A stretch of 64,000 nt of DNA, from the NCBI RefSeq assembly GCF_016863335.1, contig NZ_BOOR01000023.1, positions 27,374-91,373 of the forward strand. Reading direction: 5' to 3'. Positions 18,835 to 27,393 of the stretch are shown here, in pieces. The notes beneath the pieces are model-generated. The model was given only the letters and a program-made list of their open reading frames with translations, was not told the DNA's origin and did not search any database. Source of the stretch: Planotetraspora thailandica (GTDB taxonomy: Bacteria > Actinomycetota > Actinomycetes > Streptosporangiales > Streptosporangiaceae). The position numbers and the translations under genes are program-made. Each line of letters opens with the position of its first letter. The stretch's first letter is position 1.

Positions 18835-21333
18835 TCATCGACGGCGGCCCACGATGCCGAGGCGGCCGCCGTGGCCGGTGACCGCGATGTCGCCCGACAG
18901 GTCGGTCCGATAGACCCGCATGCCGAGCCGGGTCAGGCGGTTCACCGTCAGAGGCGCCGGGTGGCCGTAGTCGTTGACCGCGCCCACGCTGATCAGCGCC
19001 GCCCGAGCCCCGGTGGCGGCCAGGAATCGGGGGTCCTGCCGCCCCGAACCGTGATGGGGCACCTTCAGCACGTCGACCTGGGGGACCCCCACCCGTAACA
19101 AGTCGGCCTGCGCCTCGGTCTCCATGTCTCCGGCGAGCAGCGCCGACCCGATGAGGGTGCCCGTGCCCGCGAACCAGCGCACGAGCAGGACCACGCTCCC
19201 GTTGTTGGCGATCGCGCCTTCCCCCGGCCCGTCGCGTACGGCTCCCGGAACGGGGGCGAGCACGGTGAGCTCGGCCCCGCCGAAGCGCCATCGTGTGCCG
19301 GGAGGCATCACCCACTCGGGCAGCCTCGCCGTACGAAGACGCCAGGAGACGCGGGCGCTCTCCTGCTCGGGCACGCGCCCCGGGCTGACCAGGACCGCTC
19401 CGACCGCTCGCCCGCGCATCACCCCCTCGACGCCCCCTACATGGTCGAGGTGGGGATGGGTCAGGACCACGAGGGGCACCTGCCGTACGCCGAGGTCGCG
19501 CAGGCACCGGTCGACGGGCCCGGGCTCCGCCCCCGTGTCGATCACGACGGCTCTCCCCGGGCCCGCGGAGACGGCCAGGGCGTCTCCCTGCCCGACGTCG
19601 CAGGCGACCATCAACCAACCTGGAGGAGGCCATGGACCCGCCAGGGGGCGCAAGGTCACGACGGCGAACACGGCGCCCCCGGCCAGCGCGACAACGACGC
19701 GGCGCGGCCCCTGTCTGCGCAGAAGAACCCAGGCCACCGCCGCAGAGACCGCGAGCAGGGCCAGCCCGACCGCCCCGGTCGGCCACGGGACCGTCGCGAG
19801 AGGCATGGCCGCCGCTCGCTCGGCGACCACGATGATCCAGCCGACGGCCCACCCGGCGGGATGGACCAGGACCTGCGCGACCCCCATACTCATCGGCGCG
19901 ACGACCGCGGCGGCGAACCCCAGCACCGTGGCGGGCGCGACCGCCGGCGCCGCAAGCAGGTTGGCGGGGATCGCCACCAGGTCGAGGCGGCTCGACATCA
20001 GCACCAGCACCGGGGTCACGGCCGCCTGAGCGGCGGCGGAGACGGCCAGTGCCTCCGCGACGAGTGCGGGCATCCGGCGCGCCAGCCGATCACGCCAGCG
20101 CGGCGCGAGAACGAGGATGCCGCCCGTGGCGCAGACCGACAGCGCGAAGCCGTACTCGCGGGCGAGGCCGGGGTCGAACATGATCAATCCCAGCACGGTG
20201 GCCGACAGGATGGCGACACCGTCCTTCGGCCGGCCGGTACCGAGCGCCACCGCCGCGACGACCCCCATGAGAAGCGCTCTGAGAACGCTGGGAGACGGCC
20301 TCGCCACCACGGCGAATCCCACCATCGCGACGATCGCGACCAGCGCCCGCAACGGCAGCGAGAGCCCGGCGAGCCTCGCCAGCGCGAGCGCGGCCCCCGC
20401 GACAAGAGCGAGGTTCGCACCCGAGACCGCGGTGAGATGGCTGAGCCCGGCGGTGGTGAAGTCCTGCCTGAGCTGGTCGTCCATCCGTGAGACGTCGCCC
20501 ACCACAAGGCCGGGGAGCAGTCCCCGCTGGTCAGGCGGCAGCACGTCGCTCGCCTGCCGCAGACCTGCACGCAGCGCGCCGGCTGCGGTCTGCAGAGCCG
20601 ACGGGCCGCGGATCGGCTGTGGTGGTCCCCGGACGAGCAGCACGGCGGCGGTGAGCTCCCCGGGATCGGCCGGCCCGAGACGGCCCTTGACCCTGACACG
20701 CTGGCTGGGCAGCAGGTCGGCCCAGCCCGGTCCCGATCCGAACAGGACGACCGGAACCCTCACGGACAGGCCGTTCCCCGCGTCCGTTCCGGCGCCGTCG
20801 TTTCCGGCGGCCGGGGTCGCGGAGATCAGCAACTCCAACCGGGCCTCGACCACCGCGCTGTCCCTGCGGATGACGCCGCCGCGATGGGGCCGCACACGGG
20901 GGTCATCGGTGATCACCACGTCGGCGGTGACCGTCGCGCCGCGCGCGGCCAGCTGGGCCACGGGCCCGGCGGTGACGGCGTGCACCTTGAACGTCACCAC
21001 GGCCGCCGTCGCGGATGCGCACGCGAGCATGCCGATGACGACTCTCCTGGAGGAGCCCGCCCACGCACCACGTCGGTCGTCGTCTCGCGGAGGCCGGGGA
21101 AGCCGTCTCGCCCGGTACAACGACACCGCAGCCCAGGTCAGCGCCGCACCCCCGCAGCCGAGGGCCGTCGCCGTCCCCACGACGGCGGGAAGCCCCAGCA
21201 GGACGAGCGCGACGGCCCACGCGGTCAGCGCGGGCGCGAGAAGCGGCAGCATCCGCGAGACTCCCTCCGCGGACGCCGTACCCGCCTCACCCTGAGCCGC
21301 CGGACCACTCGCCGCACGTGTACCGGCGGTCAT
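18835..21333 (-). CDS. comEC: ComEC/Rec2-family DNA internalisation protein
   Basis: 832-residue polytopic protein forming the putative inner-membrane channel for single-stranded DNA uptake. N-terminal helices and an OB-like extracellular DUF4131 segment are followed by the Competence domain (GLLPGLVVGDVSRMDDQLRQDFTTAGLSHLTAVSGANL). The C-terminal metallo-beta-lactamase-fold domain carries ACDVGQGDA and the metal motif THPHLDHVGG. It overlaps comEA by four bases (ATGA). Natural competence is undemonstrated for most actinomycetes with these genes. Confidence 0.94.
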   Translation of the reverse strand: MTAGTRAASGPAAQGEAGTASAEGVSRMLPLLAPALTAWAVALVLLGLPAVVGTATALGCGGAALTWAAVSLYRARRLPRPPRDDDRRGAWAGSSRRVVIGMLACASATAAVVTFKVHAVTAGPVAQLAARGATVTADVVITDDPRVRPHRGGVIRRDSAVVEARLELLISATPAAGNDGAGTDAGNGLSVRVPVVLFGSGPGWADLLPSQRVRVKGRLGPADPGELTAAVLLVRGPPQPIRGPSALQTAAGALRAGLRQASDVLPPDQRGLLPGLVVGDVSRMDDQLRQDFTTAGLSHLTAVSGANLALVAGAALALARLAGLSLPLRALVAIVAMVGFAVVARPSPSVLRALLMGVVAAVALGTGRPKDGVAILSATVLGLIMFDPGLAREYGFALSVCATGGILVLAPRWRDRLARRMPALVAEALAVSAAAQAAVTPVLVLMSSRLDLVAIPANLLAAPAVAPATVLGFAAAVVAPMSMGVAQVLVHPAGWAVGWIIVVAERAAAMPLATVPWPTGAVGLALLAVSAAVAWVLLRRQGPRRVVVALAGGAVFAVVTLRPLAGPWPPPGWLMVACDVGQGDALAVSAGPGRAVVIDTGAEPGPVDRCLRDLGVRQVPLVVLTHPHLDHVGGVEGVMRGRAVGAVLVSPGRVPEQESARVSWRLRTARLPEWVMPPGTRWRFGGAELTVLAPVPGAVRDGPGEGAIANNGSVVLLVRWFAGTGTLIGSALLAGDMETEAQADLLRVGVPQVDVLKVPHHGSGRQDPRFLAATGARAALISVGAVNDYGHPAPLTVNRLTRLGMRVYRTDLSGDIAVTGHGGRLGIVGRRR

Positions 21334-22148
21334 ACGGTGGCCTTGTCCTTGATCTCGGCGAACTTCTTCTCGCCGATCCCCGCAACCTCACGCAGTTGCT
21401 CGACACTCTGGAACCCGCCGTGCGCCTCACGAAACTCGGTGATGCGCTGGGCGAGCACCTCGCCGACGCCCGGAAGGCTGTTGAGTTGCTCGGCCGTGGC
21501 GAGGTTGAGGTTGACCAGGCCGCCGGCCTGCGGTGCGGCCTCGCCGCCGACGTGCCCGGGCGGCGCCGGCTCCCCCACCACGATCTGCTCGCCGTCCACA
21601 AGACGCCGCGCGAGGTTGACCGCTCCGGGCTCGGCACCACGCCGCACGCCTCCCGCCGCCTTGAGCGCGTCGGCCACCCGGGACCCGGTCGCCAGGGTGA
21701 GAACGCCCGGCTTGCGCACCTTTCCGGTCACGTACACGACGACGCTCGACGTCGGAGACGGCGTGGCGACGGCCGAAGCGAAGCTCGCGGGCATCGGCGG
21801 CGCGATCGGCTCGGCCACCGGCCGCGACCGCCACGCGAAGATCCCCGCGACGACGGCAGCGATCACTCCGAGAACTATCAGTACCCGCAGACCCGGGGTC
21901 CCCGGATCGAGCGGCGGAGTCGTCGCGGCCAACCGCTCTCGCACACGCCGCCTGACCTCGTCCTTCATCGCCACGATCGAGGGCTCCTCCTCCGCCTGGT
22001 CCTCCACGTACGGTGCACCGAACGACGGCGGCGGGCCGGCCGGGCCGCGCGGGCCGGCGGCGGGCGGCTGGATGGCCGCCATCGCCGTCAGGCCGCGCAG
22101 GCGTGCCTCGGCAACGAGAGTGTGAGCCGTTTGCTGCGTGGTTCGCAC
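21330..22148 (-). CDS. comEA: ComEA-like helix-hairpin-helix DNA-binding protein
   Basis: 272-residue membrane-anchored DNA receptor. After a cytoplasmic N terminus there is one membrane segment (VLIVLGVIAAVVAGIFAW, about residues 128-145). A SLBB domain follows (SVVVYVTGKVRKPGVLTLATGSRVADALKAAGG). The C-terminal helix-hairpin-helix pair is VNLNLATAEQLNSLPGVGEVLAQRITEFREAHGGF. Upstream gene of the comEA-comEC-holA operon. Confidence 0.93.
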   Translation of the reverse strand: MRTTQQTAHTLVAEARLRGLTAMAAIQPPAAGPRGPAGPPPSFGAPYVEDQAEEEPSIVAMKDEVRRRVRERLAATTPPLDPGTPGLRVLIVLGVIAAVVAGIFAWRSRPVAEPIAPPMPASFASAVATPSPTSSVVVYVTGKVRKPGVLTLATGSRVADALKAAGGVRRGAEPGAVNLARRLVDGEQIVVGEPAPPGHVGGEAAPQAGGLVNLNLATAEQLNSLPGVGEVLAQRITEFREAHGGFQSVEQLREVAGIGEKKFAEIKDKATV

Positions 22149-22238
22149 GCGACGACCGTAGGCGGACTAGGCGAGGCCGCTACGCCTGAAAACGGCGCCC
22201 TGTGGAAATCGGCTCGCCTGTGGACAACGAGCAGACGG

Positions 22239-23078
22239 TCACTCAAGGACTGGCGAGACGGTGACCCCGAGCAGGCCGGGACCGACATGAGCACCAAGCA
22301 CCGGGCCGACCTCCGAAACGATCATGCGGGCGAGCTTCGGCATGCGGGCGCCGAGGCTCTGTGCGAGGGCCTCGGCGCGGGCGGGGGCCATGAGGTGCTG
22401 GACCGCCACGTCGACCGGTTCGCCGGCCGCCGCGCCGATCACCAGGTCCTTAAGGCGGGCGATGGCGCGTGATGCCGTACGGACCTTCTCCACCACGGTG
22501 ATCGTCCCGTCTCCGAGGTGCATCAACGGCTTGATCGCCAGGGCGGATCCGAAGAGGTTGGCGACGGCGCCGATGCGACCGCCGCGGCGCAGGTATTCGA
22601 GGGTGTCCACATAGAAGAACGTGCGGGTGACGTCGGCACGCCGCCGTGCCGCCGAAGCGACCTCCGCGAGCCCGGCCCCCCTCTGGGCCGCCTCCACCGC
22701 GGCCAGCACGGGAAACCCCAGGCCCATGGCGATGGACCTGCTGTCGATCACCTCGACGGGCACGGACGCATCCTGTGCGGCGATCCGGGCCGAGTCCACC
22801 GTGCCAGACATATCACCGGAAAGATGGATGGAGACGATGCCAGTGACGCCGCGCGCGGCCACCGCGCCGTACGCGTCGGCGAACCGCTGCGGAGCGGGTC
22901 GTGAGGTGGTGACGCGCCGGGCGTCCGCCAGCGCCGCGGCATCGAACGGCGTGCGGTCGTCGAACGTACGGCCGTCGCAGACGACCTCCAGCCTAACGAC
23001 CGCGATCCCCCACCTGGCCGTCTCGTCTTCGCCCAGGTACGCGGTGGAATCCGTGACGACGGCAATCGATGGGGACAT
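22239..23078 (-). CDS. DegV family fatty-acid-binding protein
   Basis: 279-residue DegV/FakB-like protein. The family binds a fatty acid in a two-domain fold and presents it to a kinase (FakA) for phosphorylation. The N terminus SPSIAVVTDSTAYLGEDE, the TSRPAPQRF and VSIHLSGDMSGTVDSARIAA motifs, and RRRADVTRTFFYVDTLEYLRRGGRIG are characteristic. ATG 23078 is chosen; extending the frame to 23126 would translate the terminal unit of a 53-bp repeat array. No fakA-like gene lies next to it. Confidence 0.92.
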   Translation of the reverse strand: MSPSIAVVTDSTAYLGEDETARWGIAVVRLEVVCDGRTFDDRTPFDAAALADARRVTTSRPAPQRFADAYGAVAARGVTGIVSIHLSGDMSGTVDSARIAAQDASVPVEVIDSRSIAMGLGFPVLAAVEAAQRGAGLAEVASAARRRADVTRTFFYVDTLEYLRRGGRIGAVANLFGSALAIKPLMHLGDGTITVVEKVRTASRAIARLKDLVIGAAAGEPVDVAVQHLMAPARAEALAQSLGARMPKLARMIVSEVGPVLGAHVGPGLLGVTVSPVLE

Positions 23079-23115
23079 AGCGCGAGCGTAGCCGTTTGTG
23101 ATCAGGAACACACGG

Positions 23116-23285
23116 TGCATGATCACGGCCGGAGTCCGCGCAGGTCAGCCGCATCGCGTCCGAACTTCTGCATGATCACGGAAGAGGTTGTGGCTGATCA
23201 GCGGCCCCGGCGGCGAACTTCTGCATGATCACGGTGAGGGGCGGGGCTGGTCACACGGCCTGCGGCCGAACTTCTGCATGATCAC
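23116..23285 (-). repeat. 53-bp-period repeat array 2 (three full units plus truncated core)
   Basis: Read on the minus strand, cores GTGATCATGCAGAAGTTCGS begin at 23285, 23232 and 23179, and a truncated GTGATCATGCA begins at 23126; each step is exactly 53 bp. The second block appears as CCTGCGCGGAC in one unit and in weaker form in the others, with TGA just before it in all three. The array lies between the hutI stop and the degV start and ends 37 bp upstream of the degV ATG. Opposite strand to array 1. Confidence 0.9.
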
Positions 23286-23320
23286 GCCCAGGGGGCGGGG
23301 GTGGGGCGGGGTGATCGGGG

Positions 23321-24529
23321 TTACTGGACGGGGGTGCCGCCGCGCCAGACCCGGCGGGGCTTGAGGCCGAAGGACCAGGCGAAGGCGCCCTCGTGGTCGG
23401 CGTCCCACTGCACGATGTCGGCCAGGCGTCCCGGCGCCAGGATGCCGCGGTCCGGCGTGCCCAGAACATGCGCGCCGCCGAGCGTCGCCGCGCGGAGCGC
23501 GTCCCCGACGCTCATCCCGAAGGCGGCCACGGCCAGGCTGATCACCAGGGACATCGAGGTGATGCCGCAGTGACCGGGGTTGTGGTCGCTGCCGAGAGCG
23601 ATCGGCACGCCCTGCGACATCATGCGGCGCACCGGCGGAAGGCTCTGGCCCTGCAGCGCCGCGGCGGGGCAGACCACGGCGGGCACGCCGTACCTGCCCA
23701 TCAGCGCGATCTCCTCCTCGGAGGTGTGGTGGAGGAGGTCGGCGGAGGCGCATCCCATCTCGGCGGCGAGCTGAACCGCGCCGCGCCGGTTGTAGGCGCC
23801 CGCGTGCACCCGGGGAAGGAGCCCGACGTTGCGGCCGGAGGCGAGCACCCAGCGGGCCTCGTCGACGCTGAAATGGCCGTCGTCGCAGTAGACGTCCACG
23901 CTGTCGGCGCCCGCGGCGGCGGCGTCCGCGCACCAGGTGGCGACGGCCTCCACGTAGTCGCGCTGGCGGCCGAAGTACTCCGGCGGCACGACGTGGGCCG
24001 CGAGGAACGTCACGTGCACCCGCGGCATCATCGGCTCTTTCTCGAGCTCGCGCAGCAGGCGGACGTCGGCGAGTTCGCCGTCGCGGGTCAGGTGGTAGCC
24101 GGTCTTGGCCTCGACGGTCGTGGTGCCGGACAGCAGCCATTCGCGCAACCGCTCGCGGACGCCGTTGCACAGCGTCCAGGGGTCGGTGCCGCGCGTCACG
24201 GTGACGGTCGAGCCGATGCCGCCCCCGGCCGCGTTGATCGCCGACGCGGTGGACCCACCGGAGCGCATCGCCATCTCGGCGTAGCGGTTGCCGGCGTAGA
24301 CGGGGTGGGTGTGGGCGTCGATGAGACCCGGCGTGACGAGCGCTCCGCCGAGGTTCTCCACGTGGTCGACGTCGACGATGTCGTTGACGACGCCGGGCAC
24401 GCTCTGGGGAAGGTCGGCAGCCCGGCCGACCCAGGCGATCCGGTCGTTGTGGACCAGGATGGCCGCGTTGCTGCAGACATCGTGACCGGTCCACAACCGG
24501 CCGATGTTGGTGAGCAGGCGAACGGTCAT
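23321..24529 (-). CDS. hutI: Imidazolonepropionase (histidine degradation)
   Basis: Amidohydrolase that opens 4-imidazolone-5-propanoate to N-formimidoyl-L-glutamate in the Hut pathway. 402 residues. The metal ligands are in LIDAHTHPVYAGNR (about residue 70), the substrate region is AGGGIGSTVTVTRG, and HVVPPEYFGRQRDYVEAVATWCADA follows. Further metal or catalytic residues lie in VHAGAYNRRG, HHTSEEEIALMGRYGVPAVVCPAA and ALGSDHNPGHC. No other hut gene is next to it here. Its ATG overlaps the stop of a possible 30-codon leader ORF. Confidence 0.95.
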   Translation of the reverse strand: MTVRLLTNIGRLWTGHDVCSNAAILVHNDRIAWVGRAADLPQSVPGVVNDIVDVDHVENLGGALVTPGLIDAHTHPVYAGNRYAEMAMRSGGSTASAINAAGGGIGSTVTVTRGTDPWTLCNGVRERLREWLLSGTTTVEAKTGYHLTRDGELADVRLLRELEKEPMMPRVHVTFLAAHVVPPEYFGRQRDYVEAVATWCADAAAAGADSVDVYCDDGHFSVDEARWVLASGRNVGLLPRVHAGAYNRRGAVQLAAEMGCASADLLHHTSEEEIALMGRYGVPAVVCPAAALQGQSLPPVRRMMSQGVPIALGSDHNPGHCGITSMSLVISLAVAAFGMSVGDALRAATLGGAHVLGTPDRGILAPGRLADIVQWDADHEGAFAWSFGLKPRRVWRGGTPVQ

Positions 24530-24618
24530 CCCATCACCTGCCTGTCGTCCGGGAACATCGCAAGGGCCCAGGCTCTGGGCGTCGCGCCCGCCGGGTCCGC
24601 TCGGTGTCCGGACGTCAT
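24526..24618 (-). CDS. Possible 30-codon small ORF coupled to hutI
   Basis: ATG 24618 opens a 30-codon frame (MTSGHRADPAGATPRAWALA and on to DDRQVMG) whose TGA overlaps the hutI ATG as ATGA. GGAG lies about 11 bases upstream of its ATG. The overlap suggests translational coupling or a leader peptide. There is no homology that I recognise, and it could be chance. Confidence 0.3.
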   Translation of the reverse strand: MTSGHRADPAGATPRAWALAMFPDDRQVMG

Positions 24619-24996
24619 TGGGGGGTCTCCTGCCTCATCGCGCACCGGTGTTGTGCGATGACCCTACCGCCAGGATCTCGAACCCGGGCGATTTCAGTTC
24701 AGTCACGTTATTTCACAGCTCGACTGGATGTACAGGGCTATTGAGAAAGAGCACCAATAAGCAACAGCCGCGTAGAAACGTCACATCTGTCCCCGGTGTC
24801 GCATCGGCAGCCGTCCCCACAGCTGAAATTCCGACGCCCTCGCCATGCCAACGTGTAACAGCACTTTTTAGTGTCATTGTGTTACCCGCACCATAAGGTT
24901 TCGTTGGGCTGGCGTTATCGTATCAAGGCCACAACGGGAGGGCCACTAACCGGACGTGACCCTTTCCCGGTGTGTTGAAAACGAAGAAATCCCAGC
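24619..24996. other. Intergenic region upstream of hutI
   Basis: About 380 bp between hflX and the hutI leader, noticeably less GC-rich than its surroundings. It should hold the hutI promoter. I see one hairpin (24855-24885) and no convincing gene; the open frame across it on the plus strand lacks coding character. Confidence 0.5.
24855..24885. terminator. Interrupted hairpin downstream of hflX
   Basis: The inverted repeat GTAACA ... TGTTAC with an inner CACT-TTTT-AGTG helix lies about 110 bp past the hflX stop. It may terminate hflX transcripts; there is no clear U-tract on the minus strand. Confidence 0.35.
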
Positions 24997-26400
24997 TCAA
25001 ACCGTCTCGACGGGCTTGGCCACCCGATCGAGCACGGCCAGCAGGTCGCCGAGCACCCTGGCGTGCAGGATGGTGCCGTCGCCGGTGTGCTCCAGGGACA
25101 GCACCTCACCCTCGTCGTGCGCCCGCGCGACGAGGTCACCCCGCTCGTACGGCACGAGCATGCGGACCTCGTGGTCCAGCCGGGGAAGCTCGCGCTCGAT
25201 CGTCGCCAGCAACTCCTCGATGCCGGCTCCGGTGCGCGCGGACACCACCACGCTGCGCCGTTCCTTCATCGTGAGCCGGGCCAGCACGACCGGGTCGGCG
25301 GCGTCCGCCTTGTTGATCACGACGATCTCGGGAATGTCCCTCGCGCCGTCGATCTCGGCGAGCACCTCGCGCACGGCGGCGAGCTGCGACTCGGGGTCCG
25401 GGTGCGACCCATCCACCACGTGGAGGATCAGGTCGGCGTCGCCCACTTCCTCCAGAGTCGAGCGGAACGCCTCGACGAGCTGGTGCGGCAGGTGCCGTAC
25501 GAACCCGACGGTGTCGGCGAGCGTGACCAGGCGGCCGTCCGGCGTCCGGGCACGGCGCACCGTCGGGTCGAGGGTGGCGAACAACGCGTCCTCGACCAGG
25601 ACGCCCGCCCCGGTGAGCCGGTTGAGCAGCGACGACTTGCCGGCGTTGGTGTATCCGGCGATCGCCACCGACGGCACCTCGCGGGTGCTGCGGCGGTGCC
25701 GCTTGGTCTCCCGGGCCGTCGACATCTCCTTGATCTCGCGGCGCAGCTTGGCCATGCGCTCGCGGATGCGGCGCCGGTCCAGTTCGATCTTCGTCTCACC
25801 GGGGCCGCGGCCGCCGATGCCGACGCCGCCGGCGGCACGACCACCGACCTGGCGTGAGAGGTTGCCACCCCAACCGCGGAGGCGGGGAAGGAGGTACTGA
25901 AGCTGGGCCAGCTCGACCTGCGCCTTGCCCTCGCGGCTCTTGGCGTGCTGGGCGAAGATGTCGAGGATCAGCGCCGTCCTGTCGATGACCTTGACCTTGA
26001 CGACCTCCTCCAGCTGGCGTAGCTGGCCGGGGGCGAGCTCTCCGTCGCAGATCACCGTGTCGGCGCCGGTCGACGCGACGATGTCGCGCAGCTCCGCCGC
26101 CTTGCCTGAGCCGATGTAGGTGGCCGGGTCCGGCTTGTCGCGCCGCTGGATGAGTCCTTCGAGGACGTCCGATCCCGCGGTCTCCGCGAGGAGCTTCAGC
26201 TCCTGCAGGGAGTTCTCCGCGTCGAAGATCGTGCCACTGGTCCACACACCGACGAGGACGACCCGCTCGAGGCGCAGCTGGCGGTATTCGACTTCGGTGA
26301 TGTCCTGGAGCTCCGTCGAAAGACCCGCTACGCGACGGAGCGCCTGACGCTCCTCGAGTTCGTAGTCGCCTACCGCGTGATCTTCGGGCTCAAATCGCAT
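24997..26400 (-). CDS. hflX: Ribosome-associated GTPase HflX
   Basis: Translational GTPase that splits stalled ribosomes after stress. About 467 residues. The N-terminal HflX domain ([59 protein letters not shown]) is followed by the glycine-rich linker and GTP-binding domain. G1 is [15 protein letters not shown]3 is [23 protein letters not shown] and G4 is VINKADAA. The ATG at 26400 has GAG seven bases upstream; ATG 26409 is an equally plausible start. Confidence 0.95.
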   Translation of the reverse strand: MRFEPEDHAVGDYELEERQALRRVAGLSTELQDITEVEYRQLRLERVVLVGVWTSGTIFDAENSLQELKLLAETAGSDVLEGLIQRRDKPDPATYIGSGKAAELRDIVASTGADTVICDGELAPGQLRQLEEVVKVKVIDRTALILDIFAQHAKSREGKAQVELAQLQYLLPRLRGWGGNLSRQVGGRAAGGVGIGGRGPGETKIELDRRRIRERMAKLRREIKEMSTARETKRHRRSTREVPSVAIAGYTNAGKSSLLNRLTGAGVLVEDALFATLDPTVRRARTPDGRLVTLADTVGFVRHLPHQLVEAFRSTLEEVGDADLILHVVDGSHPDPESQLAAVREVLAEIDGARDIPEIVVINKADAADPVVLARLTMKERRSVVVSARTGAGIEELLATIERELPRLDHEVRMLVPYERGDLVARAHDEGEVLSLEHTGDGTILHARVLGDLLAVLDRVAKPVETV

Positions 26401-26549
26401 ATATGTCATCTCTACTAGACAAACAGTTGGACACCCTTGGGTCTTCCCCGATGGTGACACGATGGCACGGCAGTACGCATCCCCTTAAGTGTCCGTCCCA
26501 TCCCCTTATGTCCCCAGCTCGGCCCCGCCTTGTGACCCGCCGCCGTGAC
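26401..26549. promoter_or_regulatory. hflX promoter region with short direct repeats
   Basis: The space upstream of hflX contains two near copies of CATCCCCTTAWGTSYCC about 23 bp apart (around 26478-26516). They could be a regulator-binding pair; no known consensus is recognised. Confidence 0.3.
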
Positions 26550-27239
26550 TCAGTTCTTGAGGACCTTGGCGTCGCCTGATCCGGTCTTGACGACGACGGT
26601 GTGCGGGGCGGAGGGGTCCTGGGCGACGGTGACGTCCTTGGACCCGACGCCGGTTTCCGTCTTCACGTTGTACGACCCGTACGGCACCCACACCGTGCCG
26701 TCGCCCGAACCGGTCTCGACGTCCACGTCGTCGGGGACGGCGGAAAACCTGAGCTCCACGTCGCCCGAGCCGGTTTGGGCCGTCACCCGCCGGCCGGCCA
26801 GCCCGCGCGCGTCGATGTCGCCGGAGCCTGTGCCGGCCGACGTCTCGCCAGTCAGGCCGCGCAGCGTGATCGTGCCCGATCCGGCGTCGGCCCGTACGGC
26901 CAGGCCGCGCGGGATCTCGATGCGGTAGTCGATGGAACAGTTCCCGCAGCGGTAGCCGAGGGTGAGCGCGCCTCCGTCGACCTGGTGTCCGTTCTGCGGC
27001 TTGTCCCCGTGCCAGTGCAGGGTCTCGGTCACGTGGACGCCGGTCCGGTCCGACTCGTTGATCACGACGTCGCCGGATCCGGAGTCGACGGTCAAGCCAG
27101 TGATCTTGTCGGTGACGTCGTAGCTCTGCACGGCCTGCTGGTCGTTGACGCCGATGGCGCCCAGTCGCACGTCGCACGCGGTCAGGGCGAGGCCCGCACC
27201 CAGGAGGGCTCCCGCGGCGATCAGGTTCTGCCTTCTCAT
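26550..27239 (-). CDS. DUF4097 beta-strand-repeat lipoprotein
   Basis: 229 residues. The signal peptide ends in a lipobox (GAGLALTAC, Cys about residue 22), indicating a lipid-anchored extracytoplasmic protein. The rest is a DUF4097 fold made of regularly spaced SGSGDV-like turns (SGSGDVVI, AGSGTITL, TGSGDIDA, TGSGDVEL, TGSGDGTV, TGSGDAKV), consistent with a beta-helix or adhesin-like stack. ATG 27239 is preferred; the frame stays open upstream without family resemblance. Precise function unknown. Confidence 0.88.
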   Translation of the reverse strand: MRRQNLIAAGALLGAGLALTACDVRLGAIGVNDQQAVQSYDVTDKITGLTVDSGSGDVVINESDRTGVHVTETLHWHGDKPQNGHQVDGGALTLGYRCGNCSIDYRIEIPRGLAVRADAGSGTITLRGLTGETSAGTGSGDIDARGLAGRRVTAQTGSGDVELRFSAVPDDVDVETGSGDGTVWVPYGSYNVKTETGVGSKDVTVAQDPSAPHTVVVKTGSGDAKVLKN

Positions 27240-27368
27240 GGCAGCGATTCTTCTGCTCGTACGGCCGCACACCCATCGGGGAGATCCCCCACGCCTCCCT
27301 GACGGTCCCCCCACGTTGACCCGCGAATTCGTCGTGGAGTAGCGTCGATTCCACCTTTTAGAAGTATT

Positions 27369-27385
27369 TTTCCGCATAGTGGAAA
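27369..27385. promoter_or_regulatory. Candidate IclR-type operator at malate synthase start
   Basis: The interrupted palindrome TTTCC-GCATAGT-GGAAA ends just before the malate synthase start, and its right arm is part of the Shine-Dalgarno GGAAAGG. IclR-family repressors bind inverted repeats of this size, and an IclR gene closes the downstream glycolate operon. The factor-site pairing is an inference. Confidence 0.5.
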
Positions 27386-27393
27386 GGGTGCTG

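Noticed and set aside
24504..24896. 130-codon plus-strand ORF upstream of hutI
   Set aside because: No ribosome-binding site, poor codon bias, overlaps the start of hutI on the other strand.
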